DNA from: Deltaproteobacteria bacterium
GTDB lineage: Bacteria > Myxococcota_A > Polyangia > Fen-1088
Assembly (NCBI GenBank): GCA_016935975.1
Contig: JAFGPX010000242.1
Coordinates: forward strand, 1 to 47,911
Reading direction: 5' to 3'
Length of the DNA stretch: 47,911 nucleotides
The translations under genes and the position numbers were made by a program. Below the pieces are notes generated by a model that made no database searches, had not been told where the DNA came from, and was given only the letters and a program-made list of their open reading frames with translations. Below are positions 8,486-17,300 of this stretch, piece after piece (positions within the stretch are counted from its first letter, which is position 1; each line of letters opens with the position of its first letter).

Positions 8486-11065
8486 CGTCTTCGCCCGTGG
8501 CCGCGTGATCACCAGCCCCTGGACCGCGAGCACCTCGGGGAAGGCGCGGACGGCGTTGCGGTCGTAGTTGCGCGTCTCCTCGGGCAGCTCCTTCCAGGGC
8601 ACCAGCGCGAGGTGCAGTTTCCGCTTGTCGTCGCGCGGCCCCAGACGCCAGCCATTGGCCAGGCGCTCGACGACCCAGCGGCCGTGCTCCAGCTCGGCCA
8701 TGCGCTCGATCTCGCTGGGCGTGAACTTCGTGACCGGCGCCGTCTTGCCGGTGGGCTTGCCCACGCGAAACCCCTCCGTCTCCAAAATGCGGACCATGTA
8801 GCTCGCCTGTTGCCGGTTCGAGTTCCGCAAATCCTCGTTCAACTTCTTCCATGGCTGCATGTTGGCCGGCAAGTCACCTTGCTTGTCTTTCAGGTAGCGG
8901 CAATGGATCTCCTCGGCCATGCCCTCGACCGAGTAGCGAGCGCGCTTGGCGGGCAAGACGAACGCGCGCCAGGTGGCCGCGTCCAGCGGCAAGGGCAGCA
9001 AGTTGGGCAGCTCCGACCAGATGGGATTGGCCAAGATGGTGTCCACGCTCTCGCCGGTGCCCCGCACCACGCCGACCTGGGCTCCAAGGCCCAAGGCCAG
9101 CCGGTAGTCCAAGGCGGAGAGCGGGCCGCCGCCAAACCCGAGCAGCATCACCTCGCGCGGATGGATGCCGCCCGCCAGGATGTCCCACCAGGTCTGGATC
9201 AGTTGCTCGGCGGTGAAATCCGTGCCAATCGCGACGGGATCGTCGTAGCCGTCGTGGCGAGTCGCCTTCTTCGGCAGGAGATCCGGCTGGTAACCGACGA
9301 GATGGAACAGCTTCTTGTGGCGCCGGCGCAGCTCCTCGGCCACGTCGCCCACGCAACCCGGGATGCCCTCGCGCGTGCCGCCGGCGATGACTGTCCCGCA
9401 AAAATCCTCCAGAGCCTTGGCCAGATGCGGCCGCACCTGCCGCAAGACCTTCGCGTCGATGTTCTCCGCCCCGCCCGCCACGATGAGCACCGGACCGGCG
9501 ATCTTGGCGAGCACGGGACGAACGCTCTTGGCTTGCGCGCGCGCGGGCCTCGTTCCTTTGCGGATCATCTCGGCCAGAACCAGCAAATCGTTGGCCGGAA
9601 CGTGTTGCAGCGGGATCGGTTTGTCCTTGTCGTGCAAGCCGTTCAGCCATTCGCGCTCGCGCTTGATGGCGTCGGCGGGCGCACAGTGCGTGCCGGCCAG
9701 CACGTGGTGGATGCCGCGCGCGTAGTACTGCAGCGCCCGCTTCGCGTAGTGGGCCTCGTCCGGCTTGCCCGGTTGCTCCTCGTCGAGCAACAGCGCCAGG
9801 CGACCGGCGGTGAAGGCGGATTGCGGCAGCTCGATGCCCGCGGCCACGTGGCCAAGACAGGTGTCCAGGCCCGCGCGCAGAGCCGGCCGCATGCTGCACG
9901 GCAAGTTGGCCGAGTAGGGGAAGACCACGTCTTTGCCGAGCATGTTGGCCAGGTGGTAGGGATTGCCCGGTTCGTGCTCGTGGGCCCGGCGGTAACATTC
10001 GCCAGCCTTGCCCCTCTGCGAATCGATCCCGTCCAGCGCCCAGCCTAGGCTCGAAAACACGCGCGCGTGCAGGCTGTCGCGCATGCGCAGATTGGGGGCG
10101 AATGGCACCGGTCTGGCTTCGCACATGCCGCGCACCTCTTCCAGGCAGCGCACTCCGAGCGCGTAAGGCCGGCTCTCGGGATTGGCGCGGTGGACCGCGC
10201 ACAGGCTCTGTCCGAGCTGCAGCAGCAATTCGCAACGCAGGGGATCCCGGGTGCGCAGATACGGCTCGAGCACGGTCACGATGCCCTTGTGATCGCCGGC
10301 GCCGGCCAGCAGGCGCGCCAGGCCCAGGGCCAGGCCGGGCTTCTTCTTGTCCTCGAGCTCGTTGGCCAGAATGAGGCGCTGGATGCCGATTTGCTTCAGC
10401 ACCTCGGCCCTGGGCGCGTGCGCGGTGTAGTTGGCAATCATGCCGTCCAGATCGTTGGCCAGACGGCAAAATACGCGGTCGCCCTCTTCCATGAGGGCGG
10501 CCAGCAGGTTGCCGGTGCGCACCATCGGCGGCGATGCCTCGAGCTTGCCCTTGTACATGCGGTCGTGCAGGGTGTCGGCCCAGGCGTGCTGGACCCACGT
10601 GCGCACCTGGATTTCGGCCTTGCGCTCGCCGATCTCCTTGCGCTCTTGCTGGCTGATGCCGAGATTACGCCCCGGGGGAAGCTGCACGATGTAGTGCATG
10701 TCGCGGTAGCCGAAGCGGTCGCTGCCCAGCCGGATCTCCTTGTCGTCCGCCTCGTGAATCTTGAAGTTGTCGTCGATGAATTCGCGCACGCCGCGCACCT
10801 GATCCGTGGTCTGCACGATCACGCGAGCGCCGCACAGATCGGTGAATTCATGGTCCGGCCACCGGCGCGCCACCTTTTCGGCGAAGCTCGACACCGACTT
10901 GGCGCGCGCCTGCACCATGGCTTCGGGGAAGGAGGCGCGACAAGCGGCCTTGAGCACGCGCTCAAGGACGTCCGCGTACTTCTCGTAGCAGGGGTACTCG
11001 CGCGCGTAGGCTTCGATCAGGGCCTTGTGCAACGGCGGTGTCAGTTCTTTCGTCTTGGTCGGCAT
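8468..11065 (-). CDS. RelA/SpoT-type alarmone synthetase fused to SLOG and tandem RyR domains
   Basis: I start at the ATG at 11065 because a GGAGG lies just upstream; a longer in-frame ATG at 11101 has none. The 865-residue protein opens with a nucleotide pyrophosphokinase domain (about 25-215). Its motifs are intact: ARAKS (53-57), FTDLCGARVIV with D76, FGYRDMHY (118-125) and EIQVRTWVQHAW (151-162). Residues 220-500 look helical and TPR-like. Residues 523-680 resemble a Rossmannoid SLOG domain (GPVLIVAGGAENID, TVIAGGTREGIPG, LLGFGGGPLSALDY). Two RyR-type repeats follow, at about 714-768 (PWKKLNEDLRNSNRQQA) and 785-852 (ELEHGRWVVERLANGW, DRNAV). The domains suggest nucleotide-signal production and sensing, probably in defence or stress; this is inference. 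Confidence 0.8.
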   Translation of the reverse strand: MPTKTKELTPPLHKALIEAYAREYPCYEKYADVLERVLKAACRASFPEAMVQARAKSVSSFAEKVARRWPDHEFTDLCGARVIVQTTDQVRGVREFIDDNFKIHEADDKEIRLGSDRFGYRDMHYIVQLPPGRNLGISQQERKEIGERKAEIQVRTWVQHAWADTLHDRMYKGKLEASPPMVRTGNLLAALMEEGDRVFCRLANDLDGMIANYTAHAPRAEVLKQIGIQRLILANELEDKKKPGLALGLARLLAGAGDHKGIVTVLEPYLRTRDPLRCELLLQLGQSLCAVHRANPESRPYALGVRCLEEVRGMCEARPVPFAPNLRMRDSLHARVFSSLGWALDGIDSQRGKAGECYRRAHEHEPGNPYHLANMLGKDVVFPYSANLPCSMRPALRAGLDTCLGHVAAGIELPQSAFTAGRLALLLDEEQPGKPDEAHYAKRALQYYARGIHHVLAGTHCAPADAIKREREWLNGLHDKDKPIPLQHVPANDLLVLAEMIRKGTRPARAQAKSVRPVLAKIAGPVLIVAGGAENIDAKVLRQVRPHLAKALEDFCGTVIAGGTREGIPGCVGDVAEELRRRHKKLFHLVGYQPDLLPKKATRHDGYDDPVAIGTDFTAEQLIQTWWDILAGGIHPREVMLLGFGGGPLSALDYRLALGLGAQVGVVRGTGESVDTILANPIWSELPNLLPLPLDAATWRAFVLPAKRARYSVEGMAEEIHCRYLKDKQGDLPANMQPWKKLNEDLRNSNRQQASYMVRILETEGFRVGKPTGKTAPVTKFTPSEIERMAELEHGRWVVERLANGWRLGPRDDKRKLHLALVPWKELPEETRNYDRNAVRAFPEVLAVQGLVITRPRAKTSPARR

Positions 11066-11187
11066 GTGTCCTCCACCTGCTGTCTCTGGCGCCGCAAGCA
11101 TCAGCAGCGACGGCGCTTCGCTGCCCCTGCCAACTACGCGGCCAACCTAGCAAAGAACCGGTCTGGCGAAAAGCGCCTGTCGCGTGG

Positions 11188-11601
11188 CTACGCCGGCAGC
11201 AGGCGCCGGATGGCCGCCTCGGCGCCGAACACCGGCTTGCGCGCCAGGGCCTCGGCCATGGGCAACCAGGCGAACTCCGAGCTTTCCTCGTTGAGCGTGA
11301 CCTGGCCCTCGACCGCGCAGCGGAAATAGAGGTTCAAGCAGTGCATCTTGCCCGCCGCCATGGGCAGGCTGTTCTGGAAGAAGAGGAAGCCGACGTTCTT
11401 GGCCACGAGCGCCGTCTCCTCGAAAAGCTCCTTTTCGACCGTGTGCTCGGGCGAGTCGCCGTAGTCGAGCTTGCCGCCCGGCAGGCACCACTGTCCCTCG
11501 CCGTACTCGGAATTCGCGCGGCGAAGCAGCAGGATGCGGCCCTCCGCGTCCGTGGCGAACACGCGAATGGCGACGACGGGGCGAGACGTGGCGGCAGACA
11601 T
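11188..11601 (-). CDS. Nudix hydrolase
   Basis: The 137-residue protein is almost entirely one Nudix domain. The Nudix box is recognisable at about residues 42-65, GKLDYGDSPEHTVEKELFEE. It differs from the consensus GX5EX7REUXEEXGU by D for the first E, K for R and A for the last G, all mild changes, and the metal-binding EE pair is kept. Members hydrolyse nucleoside diphosphates linked to other groups, for example (d)NTPs, ADP-ribose or dinucleotides. It lies on the same strand between trehalase (45 bp upstream) and the alarmone synthetase-SLOG gene (122 bp downstream). A shared nucleotide-signalling role with the latter is possible but unproven. Confidence 0.88.
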   Translation of the reverse strand: MSAATSRPVVAIRVFATDAEGRILLLRRANSEYGEGQWCLPGGKLDYGDSPEHTVEKELFEETALVAKNVGFLFFQNSLPMAAGKMHCLNLYFRCAVEGQVTLNEESSEFAWLPMAEALARKPVFGAEAAIRRLLPA

Positions 11602-11646
11602 GACACACGTCTATTCCGAATGCCGGCCCCAGGCAAGTCGCGACGG

Positions 11647-13272
11647 CTAGTGGCGGCCGGGCCGAACCGACAGGAGCTCGAGGACCACTCCGTTGGTCCA
11701 GCCGAAGCCGATTTCGTTGCTGGCGTAGCCGAAGCGCAGAGCGCCGCCGACCTCGGCGCTGCGCCGGACGACGTCGTACTTCTCGACGATGGCGCCGCGC
11801 GCCCCGAAGACTTCGAGCACCAGCGAGACGAACTTGTCGCCGATGCGCCCCGCGTCCTCGGCGTAGCCGTAGCGGCGCAGGCCTTGCGCCGCGAGGAGCT
11901 GCAACGGCGCCCATCCGAAGGGGGCATCCCACTGGCTGCCGCTGACCACGGTGCTGGTCACGATGCCGCCCGGCCGTTCGAACATGGGAAGGTTGGCGCG
12001 CACTCGCTTGGCCTGGGTGGCGGAGGCCAGCCCCGCCCACAGCGGATAGAACGTCGTGGCGAAGGGGTACATGCGGCGGCGGCCGGTCTGGAAGTTGAAG
12101 TCCAGATAGAGCCCGGTGGCCTCGTCCCAGAGCACGGCGTCGACGGCGGCGCGCCGGGCCTGCGCGCGCTCGAGATACGCGGCCGCCTCCGGCGCGCGCC
12201 CCAGCAGGTTCGCGATCTCGGCGGTCTCGACTTCCATGCGGTAGAGCAAGGCATTCAGGCACACCGGCAGGTAGGAAACGACGTCCGCGCCGAAAGGGCC
12301 GAAGCGATCGGACGGGTCGAAGCCGGACTCGCGCATCGACCGATCCCCTTTGTAGAAGGCCGGCGTGAGCTGGTCGCGAGCCCGGTCGTAGAATTCGCCG
12401 ACCTCGTAGTCGGCGACGGCGTGCGTGCGAAAGTAGGCGCGGACCCGCTCGTAGTGGGTGCGGCCCCGCTCGTCGCGCTCGCCGGTGACGACCTCGGGCG
12501 CCGGCCCCTCGCCCACATCGTAGTAGCGTGACAGGCCGTGGGACGGCACCAAGTGCGGCTCGCGAACCCAGGTCTTGTAGTAGCTCTCGACGGCGGGAAA
12601 GGCACGAGCCAGCCAATCGAGATCCGGCGCGGCCTCGTGGACCGCGAGCACCATCTCGGTCAGAAAGGGCGGCTGCGAGCGCGAAAGATAGTAGGTGCGG
12701 TTGGCGTTGAGCACGCGACCGTAGTGCTCGATCTGGTACAGGAAGTTCTCGGTCATGTCGCGGGCCAGGGCGACCTCGCCGTCGCGCAGCAGGCCGAGCA
12801 GGATGAAGTAGCTGTCCCAGCCGTACATCTCGTTGAAGCGGCCGCCGGGCACCACGTAGGGCCGCGGCAGGTAGAGCAGGCCCGGGGCGACGCCTTCGCC
12901 CAGGGGACGCAGCGCGATCTGTTGGAGAATGGACGGCGGCACCTCGGCGGCGAGCGCGGCCGCAAGACGCGCCGGATCTTCCTTGACCGAGTGGTAGACG
13001 GGCCAGGGCTCGCCGTCCTCGTGCGGCACCTTCGGGTCGCGCGCCGCGACCGCGATGTCCTGGTGCGTGCGCAGCAGGCGGCGCCACCCGCTCTTGATGT
13101 AGGCGCGGAGGGGGCCGAGCCGCGCCTCGGACAAGTCCGCGGGCGCCCGCGCCGCGAGCCGCGGGCTTGCCGGCCCGCTCGGCGCGCCGCGCGCGACGGC
13201 GCACCCGAGGGCGAGCAGGCAGGCGAGCAGGGCGCAAGGCCTCGGGCGGAACGGGAGCGGGCGCTTCTCCAT
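11647..13272 (-). CDS. treA: Periplasmic trehalase, glycoside hydrolase family 37
   Basis: This 541-residue protein carries both GH37 signatures: PGGRFNEMYGWDSY at 142-155 and QWDAPFGWAP at 447-456. Probable catalytic acids are D319 (ESGFDPSDR) and E497 (VEKYDV), matching the general acid and base of E. coli TreA, and the late motif GFGWTNGV (522-529) is present. An N-terminal Sec signal (about 1-30) ends near Cys24, so it is exported and possibly lipidated. It hydrolyses alpha,alpha-trehalose to glucose in the periplasm. The length is close to TreA. The Nudix gene follows after 45 bp on the same strand. Confidence 0.95.
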   Translation of the reverse strand: MEKRPLPFRPRPCALLACLLALGCAVARGAPSGPASPRLAARAPADLSEARLGPLRAYIKSGWRRLLRTHQDIAVAARDPKVPHEDGEPWPVYHSVKEDPARLAAALAAEVPPSILQQIALRPLGEGVAPGLLYLPRPYVVPGGRFNEMYGWDSYFILLGLLRDGEVALARDMTENFLYQIEHYGRVLNANRTYYLSRSQPPFLTEMVLAVHEAAPDLDWLARAFPAVESYYKTWVREPHLVPSHGLSRYYDVGEGPAPEVVTGERDERGRTHYERVRAYFRTHAVADYEVGEFYDRARDQLTPAFYKGDRSMRESGFDPSDRFGPFGADVVSYLPVCLNALLYRMEVETAEIANLLGRAPEAAAYLERAQARRAAVDAVLWDEATGLYLDFNFQTGRRRMYPFATTFYPLWAGLASATQAKRVRANLPMFERPGGIVTSTVVSGSQWDAPFGWAPLQLLAAQGLRRYGYAEDAGRIGDKFVSLVLEVFGARGAIVEKYDVVRRSAEVGGALRFGYASNEIGFGWTNGVVLELLSVRPGRH

Positions 13273-13359
13273 GAGGAGACGCTAGCCCCGCCCCCGCGGC
13301 GCGTGCAAGGTGGGTCGTGGTCGGACGCGGTTTTGCGGCCCGCGGGTCTCCACGAATGG

Positions 13360-13380
13360 ACCATGGTTGCTGACCATGGT
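13360..13380. promoter_or_regulatory. Candidate toxin-antitoxin operator (two ACCATGGT palindromes)
   Basis: Two copies of the 8-bp palindrome ACCATGGT occur at 13360-13367 and 13373-13380, separated by TGCTG, so they repeat every 13 bp. They end 12 bp before the antitoxin start codon. Phd/YefM-type antitoxins repress their own operon by binding paired palindromes of this kind, so this is a plausible autoregulatory operator. The binding itself is inferred. Confidence 0.55.
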
Positions 13381-13392
13381 AAGCAATGCCGT

Positions 13393-13632
13393 ATGCACAG
13401 CATGCCGATTTCGAAGTTCAAGGCGACCTGCCTGGCGGCGCTCGAGCAGGTGCGCAAGACCGGCCGGCCACTGCGCGTGACCCGCTTCGGAAAGCCGGTG
13501 GCGGAGATCGTTCCCCCAACCCCCACCCCGGTGACTCGCAACTGGTTGGGAGACATGCGGGGCACCGCCCGCATCGTGGGAGACATCACCGGGCCGTCGA
13601 GCGAGCTGGTCGACTGGGAGACCACCAAGTGA
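13393..13632 (+). CDS. Type II antitoxin, Phd/YefM family
   Basis: The product has 79 residues from the ATG at 13393; a second ATG at 13402 would give 76 and is equally possible. The pattern MPISKFKATCLAALEQVRKTG, then PLRVTRFGKPVAEIVPP, is the Phd/YefM DNA-binding fold, normally written as 'F(K)A...L..V...G..v.iTr.GkPvA.lvp'. The C-terminal 35 residues, rich in acidic and Trp positions, would wrap the toxin. Its stop overlaps the toxin start (GTGA), the usual translational coupling of antitoxin and toxin. It probably represses its own promoter through the palindromes just upstream. Confidence 0.88.
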   Translation: MHSMPISKFKATCLAALEQVRKTGRPLRVTRFGKPVAEIVPPTPTPVTRNWLGDMRGTARIVGDITGPSSELVDWETTK

Positions 13633-14027
13633 GGCTTCTGCTCGACACGCACATCTGGCTCTGGAGCCACCTCGACCCGGATCGCCTTTCGCGGCGCGTG
13701 GCACAAGCGCTGCTCGCCCGGGATGCGGAGCTGTGGCTCTCGCCCATCAGCGTGTGGGAGTTCCTGCTGCTGGCGGAGAAGGGGCGCGTGTCGGTGCGAG
13801 GCCATCCCCGCGACTGGGTCGAGGCCGCGCTGGCGAAGGTGCCCATGCACGACGCCCAAGTCAACCTCGAGGTGGCGCTTTGCAGCCGCGCGATCCGGAC
13901 GGAGCACGACGACCCGGCCGATCGCTTCCTGGCGGCGACCGCAGCCGTCTACGATCTCACCTTGGTAACCGACGATAAGCTGCTGCTTCGCGGCAAGGGC
14001 TTCCGCACCCTCTCGAACCGCGGCTAG
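13629..14027 (+). CDS. vapC: Type II toxin, VapC-like PIN-domain ribonuclease
   Basis: The 132-residue PIN protein starts at a GTG that overlaps the antitoxin stop by 4 bp. All four acidic positions of a PIN active site are visible: D6 (LLLDTH), E44 (SVWEF), D95/D98 (HDDPADRFLAA) and D115 (VTDDKLL). Such toxins cut tRNA or rRNA when the antitoxin is degraded. The pairing with a Phd/YefM rather than a VapB antitoxin is common for this subgroup. The gene appears intact. A MITE with a 10-bp target duplication inserted precisely at its stop codon without changing the protein end. Confidence 0.92.
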   Translation: MRLLLDTHIWLWSHLDPDRLSRRVAQALLARDAELWLSPISVWEFLLLAEKGRVSVRGHPRDWVEAALAKVPMHDAQVNLEVALCSRAIRTEHDDPADRFLAATAAVYDLTLVTDDKLLLRGKGFRTLSNRG

Positions 14028-14030
14028 TAG
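14021..14030. repeat. Left copy of 10-bp target-site duplication
   Basis: CGGCTAGTAG directly abuts the left end of the MITE at 14031 and is identical to the copy at its right end. The duplicated bases include the vapC stop codon TAG (14025-14027). Confidence 0.8.
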
Positions 14031-14184
14031 CAATGCCGGTCACTTGAGGGAAAAACAAGGAGGAACGGAGAAACAGAGGCGGACAGGAATGGTGGAATGT
14101 CCACAGATTCCGAGTAGTCCCACAGGCAATCCGGCTCTGTTCCTCTGATTCTCCCTGTTCATCCTGCCTAAGTGACCGGCATTG
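14031..14184. mobile_element. 154-bp miniature inverted-repeat element (MITE)
   Basis: The element begins CAATGCCGGTCACTT (14031-14045) and ends with its exact reverse complement AAGTGACCGGCATTG (14170-14184), a perfect 15-bp terminal inverted repeat. The interior is purine-rich on the left (AGGAACGGAGAAACAGAG) and pyrimidine-rich on the right, so much of the element could fold as one long imperfect hairpin. It contains no coding frame of note and must depend on a transposase supplied elsewhere. Perfect 10-bp direct repeats flank it, showing recent transposition into the vapC stop region. Confidence 0.82.
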
Positions 14185-14194
14185 CGGCTAGTAG
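14185..14194. repeat. Right copy of 10-bp target-site duplication
   Basis: CGGCTAGTAG at the right boundary of the MITE, identical to the left copy at 14021-14030. From here to 14360 (166 bp) I see no gene or recognisable site. Confidence 0.8.
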
Positions 14195-14360
14195 AGGATC
14201 TCGAAAGCTCGTAGCCGGTTCCGGGATCGGATGCCGCGGCCGTCACCGGCGCTGGCTGCCGGCCATCCGGCCCCGGCCCTCCTCGGCCACGCCGTCGTCA
14301 ACCAGGCCCTCAACCCGCTACAGGCCTCCGAGAGGCGATACTGGTTTCCGTCCCGCCGTT

Positions 14361-14388
14361 GGTCAAATTCCGCCCCCGCGCGCGTCTT
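14361..14388 (+). promoter_or_regulatory. Shared island promoter, copy 1 (upstream of STAND NTPase operon)
   Basis: GGTCAAATT (14361-14369), a 13-bp spacer and CGTCTT (14383-14388) match three other sites in the island. The CGTC core of the downstream element is typical of -10 sequences of ECF-type sigma factors. The start codon at 14397 is only 8 bp beyond the -10 element, so the transcript would be leaderless or nearly so. Use by the sigma factor encoded at 26369-27322 is inferred. Confidence 0.6.
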
Positions 14389-14396
14389 CCTAGGCG

Positions 14397-17300
14397 ATGG
14401 ACACGACGCCCGCGCGCAAAGCCGAGATCGGACGCCTGATCGAGCACCTGGACGGCGATGGTCCGCCCCTGGTCATCACCGGCTGCCGGGGCGCGGGCAA
14501 GAGTCGGCTGTGGCAGGGCGTCGTGGCGGCGCTCCGGGGCAGCGCGCGCGCTTGCCTGAGCAAGCGGATCGAGCAGGGCGGTCGGACCTGCTACGACCTG
14601 ACCTTGGTCGAGGACGTGGAGCGGGAGGGGGCAAGGCTTCTGCGCAGATGGGGCGCCGAGTTCCGGGTGCACAAATCCAAGCGCGAGAAGAACGCGCCGG
14701 CCCTGCCGTACTTCGAGGTGGAAGGAACGAAGCTCTATCTGCTGCTCGACGGCATCGATCACATCATCGCCGGACGGGCGCTCGACGCCTCGTTCCTGCC
14801 GGTGGCGGTGCCGCGCGGCATGCGCCTGCTCGTCGCGGTCTCGCACGGGCCCATCGCCGAGGCGTTCGCCGCGCGCGGCTGGCAAATCCACGAGGTCGAG
14901 CCGCTCGGTGCCGACGAACGTCGCCAGGTCGTAGAGGCGCACATCCCTGCCGGCGAGCGCAGGCCGGAGGTGATGGCGGCGCTTCTGGCCTGGCCGCACG
15001 GCGGACACCCGACGCACCTCGCGGTGGCCGCGGCCCTGGCCGCCAGCGACGGCCGCGGTCCAGGCGCCGACGAGGACGTGCCCGCCGTCATGGCGCGCTA
15101 CCTCGATAGGCGCGCGCCCAGGCCGGCGGACGCCGGGTTGCTGGCGCTCTGCGAGCACGGCGTCCCGCAGCTTCCCCTCTTGCCGCTCATGCGCGCGGTC
15201 GGCCTGCGCGTCCTCGCACCCGCGGTGGTCGAACGGCGAGGTTTCGTCGAGCCAGCCACGCCGGAGCTGCGCCAGGCCTTGCGCGCGCGTCTCGACGACG
15301 ACCAGATCCGCCAAGCCCACCTGGCCGCTTTCGAAGCGTACAGCACGCAGGAAACGCTTCCGCTCTACGAGGCAGCCGCCAGGCACTTGCTCGCCGCCGG
15401 GGATCGCGAGCGCCTGGCCGGCTACATCACGCAACTCGAACCCTTTCAGCACCTGCTCAACATCGACTCCGCCTTCCTCGAGCGCTGCTGGCGGGCCTCC
15501 ACCCTGCGCGACGATCCCGCGTCCTGCGACCGCATGCTCGAAGCTTTGCTTCCGGGCTTGGGAGAGGAAACCCGCGTCGCCGTCATCAACAACGTGGGCG
15601 TGCTGGCCGACAGCATGGGTTGGAGCGACATCTCCTTGCGCCTCAAGCGCCGCGCCCTCGCCGAGGCCCGGCGGGCCTTCCCGGTCACCCACGCCAAGAT
15701 CGGAACCGCGCTGTGCAACCTGGCCATCGAACTGCAAGGAAACCGCGACAACGACCCCGAGGTCGAAAGCCTTTTCCAGGAGCTGCTGGGCATCCTCGAC
15801 GGTTCGGCGCCCGTGGCCGAGCGCTTTCCCGACCGGTGGTACGTGCTGCGTCGCTATGCCGAGTTCCTGGAGAGCCGGGATCGCTACGACGAGGCGCTGG
15901 CCCGTCGCGAACAGAGCGTCGCGGCGGCCCGCCAGTTGGCGGGCGAGTGCCATCCGTACACCGCGCTGGAGCTGCTGCTCAGAAGCGCCGCCATCCGCTG
16001 GCGCCTGCCCGGCCGCGCGCTCGCCGACGCCGAGCAAGCCTACGACATCCTGCGCATGGCCCTGGGCCCCGCCAGCGATCGCACCGTCTGGGCGCTGCGC
16101 CTGATCGCGGCCGCGCAGCGCGAGTTGGGACAGTCCGAGCGAGCCCTGTCCACCAACCGGCGCGCTCTGGCGGCCGGGCTGACCCTGGCGTCGACCCATC
16201 CCTACGAGGCCGGCCATGCCTTTGCGCAGATGGCGGAGATCGCCGAGGCGCAAGACGACCGCGGCACCGCCATCGCGTACCGCCAACAACACCACGAACA
16301 CTATCTCCAGGCGCTGGGCCCCGACGATCCGACGACGCTCCAAGCCGGGTGGAACCTGGCGCTCCGGCTCGAAGCCGACGCTCAGTTCGAAAAGGCTCTG
16401 GGGCTCTACGAGATGCTGGCCGACGGCTACCGCGCGGCCAAGGGGCCCGAGCATGCCGACGTCATCGACGCCCAGGTGGTGGCCGCGCGCGCGTGCTGGC
16501 GGCTGGGCCGACGGGCCGAAGCCGAGCGCCGCCTGGCCGAGTGGGCGCGGCCCATCGCGGCCTGCCCGACCGCTTCTGTGCGCAGCATGGCGCTGCTCCT
16601 GCGCTCCGAATGGGCGCGCGAGGACGGCCACGCGACGGAGCAAAGGGCTCTGCTCGAACAGGCTCTGGCCGCGCATCAAGAGAAGGCTCCGGCCGGCTCC
16701 CGAGCCGGCTTCTTTCACGTGATGCTGGCCGGGAACCTCTTCCTCGCCGGGCAAGGCGAGGCCTCGGCCCGCCACCACGAAGCCGGCGTGGTCCTGCTCG
16801 ACGATTGGCAGCTTCACCTTGCCTCCCTGGCGCTGCGTTGCTACGAGGAATGCGGGCCCCTGGACGCGGAGACGCGCCGCGAGGGCGAGCGCCGCCGCGC
16901 GGAGTTGGAGGTCATGCTCCGGTTGAGCGGCAACCGCGCCGGGCTCGACCGCGTGCACCTCGCGGCGCGCCCGTTGCGCGCCGCCTGGAACCCCGCCGAC
17001 GGCCGCACCCTCGCCGTGCTGGATCGGACCGGCCGCACGCACCTCTTCGTCTGGCACCCCGAGGGCTCTCAGCTCGAACGCCTGGAGGAGCCCTTGCCCC
17101 AGGTCGAGCTGCCCAAGCAACTGGCCGGCTTCACCCTGCGCTGGTCCAGCTCGGGCCAGGCCTTGCAGCTTCGCCTGCCCGACCGAGAAGAGACGCGCGG
17201 CGCACCGGCGCGCCACGACACCTGGACGCCGGCATCGCCGGTATCGCCCGACGGACGCTACGCCCTCTTCTTCAGCAAGAGCGCCTTCTTCGTCATGCAC

